Below, piece after piece: positions 4,811 to 5,320 of a DNA stretch of 5,320 bases. The stretch is taken from contig JALURD010000088.1 in NCBI GenBank assembly GCA_027057815.1, forward strand, positions 1-5,320, written 5' to 3'. Source of the stretch: Acidilobaceae archaeon (GTDB lineage Archaea > Thermoproteota > Thermoprotei_A > Sulfolobales > Acidilobaceae). The notes beneath the pieces were generated by a model that saw only the letters and a list, made by a program, of their open reading frames with translations, did not search any database and was not told the origin of the DNA. Every line of letters starts with the position of its first letter. Position 1 is the stretch's first letter. The position numbers and the translations under genes are program-made.

Positions 4811-4926
4811 TACCACTCACCCTTTAGAGACTCCCGGAAGCTAGCTAGCTTGAAGCCTTTACTGTACGCCTCGAAGCCTGTGCCTCGCGCAAGTAGCAGT
4901 TTTAGCCCCCAAGCCAAAATACACAC
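4810..4926 (-). CDS. Possible small ORF (38 aa) coupled to the B3/B4 gene
   Basis: A minus-strand frame between the tRNA gene and the B3/B4 gene is open for 38 codons from GTG 4926, or 35 from TTG 4917. The product ends FKLASFRESLKGEW. Codon choice (GGC, TTC, GAG, AAG, CTA) matches neighbouring genes. Its TAG (4812-4810) overlaps the best-supported B3/B4 start as TAGTG, and the Shine-Dalgarno for that start lies in its last codons. Against it: the initiating region overlaps the expected promoter of tRNA-Pro, no Shine-Dalgarno or TATA box of its own is clear, and I recognise no family. It may be a real small protein, the remnant of a longer gene, or a chance frame. Confidence 0.35.
   Translation of the reverse strand: MCILAWGLKLLLARGTGFEAYSKGFKLASFRESLKGEW
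4899..4908 (+). promoter_or_regulatory. Candidate TATA element for tRNA-Pro
   Basis: AGTTTTAGCC lies about 34 nt before the mature 5' end, predicting a transcript start near 4930 and a short leader. AAAATACA at 4916-4923 is an alternative but sits too close for usual spacing. The match is weak. Confidence 0.3.
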
Positions 4927-4937
4927 TACACCACGGT

Positions 4938-5014
4938 GGGGCCGTCGTCTAGCCTGGTAGGATGCGGGGCTTGGGCCCCCGTGGTCCGGGGTTCAAATCC
5001 CCGCGGCCCCACCA
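4938..5014 (+). tRNA. tRNA-Pro (anticodon UGG), CCA encoded
   Basis: The cloverleaf can be drawn in full without an intron. The acceptor stem GGGGCCG (4938-4944) pairs with CGGCCCC (5004-5010). The D arm is GTCT/GGAT with loop AGCCTGGTA, including G18G19. The anticodon stem CGGGG/CCCCG encloses loop CTTGGGC, giving anticodon TGG at positions 34-36 with G37. The variable loop is TGGTC. The T arm is CGGGG-TTCAAAT-CCCCG. The discriminator is A (5011), and CCA is encoded at 5012-5014. Total length is 74 nt plus CCA. UGG reads proline codons, and G37 is the expected m1G site. All stems are complementary with only two G-U wobbles in the D stem, and the GC-rich helices fit a hyperthermophile. Confidence 0.96.
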
Positions 5015-5038
5015 GGCTATCAGAATCTCCTACCTCTC

Positions 5039-5075
5039 AATTAAAAATAATTAGAAATGTTTTAAAATTTTAATG
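5039..5075 (+). terminator. AT-rich stretch after tRNA-Pro, likely terminator and/or promoter
   Basis: A 37-nt segment of almost only A and T begins 25 nt after the tRNA CCA end. It contains T-runs (GTTTTAAAATTTTAA, 5059-5073) suitable for archaeal termination of the tRNA transcript. Its ends form the inverted repeat ATTAAAA (5040-5046) / TTTTAAT (5068-5074). The same T/A tracts could act as a TATA region for a transcript starting near 5090. The two roles cannot be separated by eye. Confidence 0.4.
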
Positions 5076-5211
5076 GCCTCGGCAAGGCCAATCTAGCCCA
5101 TCCCCCGCGATGGGGGTGAGCGTGGGGCAGACTCATCATCGGCCGTTCTGTCGATTGCCTAGATAACCCTTAATTGCTTGGTGCATTTTCTCACCTTTTC
5201 TCTGGTGCGTT
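5076..5211 (+). other. Non-coding spacer with hairpin potential
   Basis: No convincing gene is seen here. Short complementary segments are present: GGCC-N7-GGCC-type pairing within 5075-5089, a hairpin CCCATC/GATGGG at 5097-5114 (or CCCCC/GGGGG at 5102-5116), and ATCTAG (5091-5096) against CTAGAT (5159-5164), which could close a roughly 74-nt structured element. It lies between an AT-rich promoter-like stretch and the next coding region, so it could be a small RNA or a structured leader. No known RNA family was recognised. Confidence 0.3.
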
Positions 5212-5320
5212 ATGTTGGCCCCACTGTTGACTTGTTATGATGGTAGGGGGTTGGAGGAGGCCATTGCCGAACTTTTGGTTAGGTATTATTCAAGTCTGCC
5301 AGTTAGAACGGTATATGAGC
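5212..5320 (+). CDS. N-terminal part of an unrecognised gene, cut by the window edge
   Basis: From ATG 5212 a frame stays open to the right edge (36 codons). It encodes MLAPLLTCYDGRGLEEAIAE and continues into a helix-like stretch and SLPVRTVYE. The alternation of charged and hydrophobic residues (GLEEAIAELLVRYY) looks like a real amphipathic helix, and this is the most protein-like of the three plus-strand frames. The upstream in-frame stop is at 5164-5166. No strong Shine-Dalgarno precedes the ATG; GGTG at 5204-5207 is the only candidate. Family not recognised, and too little is visible for a function. Confidence 0.5.
   Translation, partial: MLAPLLTCYDGRGLEEAIAELLVRYYSSLPVRTVYE

Noticed and set aside
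5080..5140. Possible C/D box guide RNA on the minus strand: GATGATGA (a good C box) at 5133-5140
   Set aside because: No CTGA D or D' box occurs at a suitable distance; the nearest is CTCA, and there is no C' box, so the pattern is incomplete.
5005..5225. GGCCCCAC of the tRNA 3' end repeated near 5217, as a possible attachment-site repeat
   Set aside because: Only 8 bp match with no extension into the T arm, no integrase fragment is visible, and the distance is too short for an integrated element.

Overview
The window looks like chromosomal DNA of a hyperthermophilic crenarchaeon, most likely Desulfurococcales or Pyrodictiaceae-like. The evidence is a GC content in the mid-50s (estimated by eye), frequent GTG/TTG starts, heavy use of AGG/CTA/ATA codons, TATA-type promoters, tightly packed genes, and a split gene pair for the thermoprotectant di-myo-inositol phosphate (DIP). 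Separate cytidylyltransferase and synthase genes for this pathway have been predicted in Aeropyrum pernix and Hyperthermus butylicus, whereas most other archaea fuse them. The species assignment is inference.

Layout. Positions 1-70 hold the tail of an upstream gene that overlaps, by TTGA, a SixA-like histidine phosphatase (67-510, +). Converging on it is a two-gene minus-strand operon. CTP:inositol-1-phosphate cytidylyltransferase (1150-1893) overlaps by 13 nt the membrane-bound CDP-alcohol phosphotransferase that should make the phosphorylated DIP precursor (530-1162). A divergent promoter region (about 1894-2010) separates this operon from an EamA/DMT-family transporter (2096-2914, +). The transporter's reading frame clearly continues upstream to a Shine-Dalgarno site, but no canonical start codon is present there. 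A PadR-type repressor (3036-3365) and a membrane-anchored PEBP/YbhB-family protein (3506-4090) follow on the plus strand. A B3/B4-domain protein (4103-4810, -) converges on the PEBP gene and may be preceded in its transcript by an unlisted small ORF (4810-4926, -). A complete tRNA-Pro(UGG) gene with an encoded CCA follows (4938-5014, +). After it come an AT-rich stretch, a GC-rich potentially structured non-coding stretch, and the start of an unrecognised gene that runs off the right edge (5212-5320).

How the genes work together. The only clear pathway is DIP synthesis: inositol-1-phosphate plus CTP gives CDP-inositol, which condenses with a second inositol-1-phosphate to give the phosphorylated DIP precursor, then dephosphorylated. 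The neighbouring phosphatase is a speculative candidate for the last step. PadR, PEBP and B3/B4 are a loose collection with no shared pathway visible here.

I see no CRISPR array, insertion sequence or clear mobile element. The most unusual signals are the missing transporter start with its SD-masking hairpin, the split DIP enzyme with a slippery G run at the junction, and a strong local excess of the palindrome GGGATCCC.
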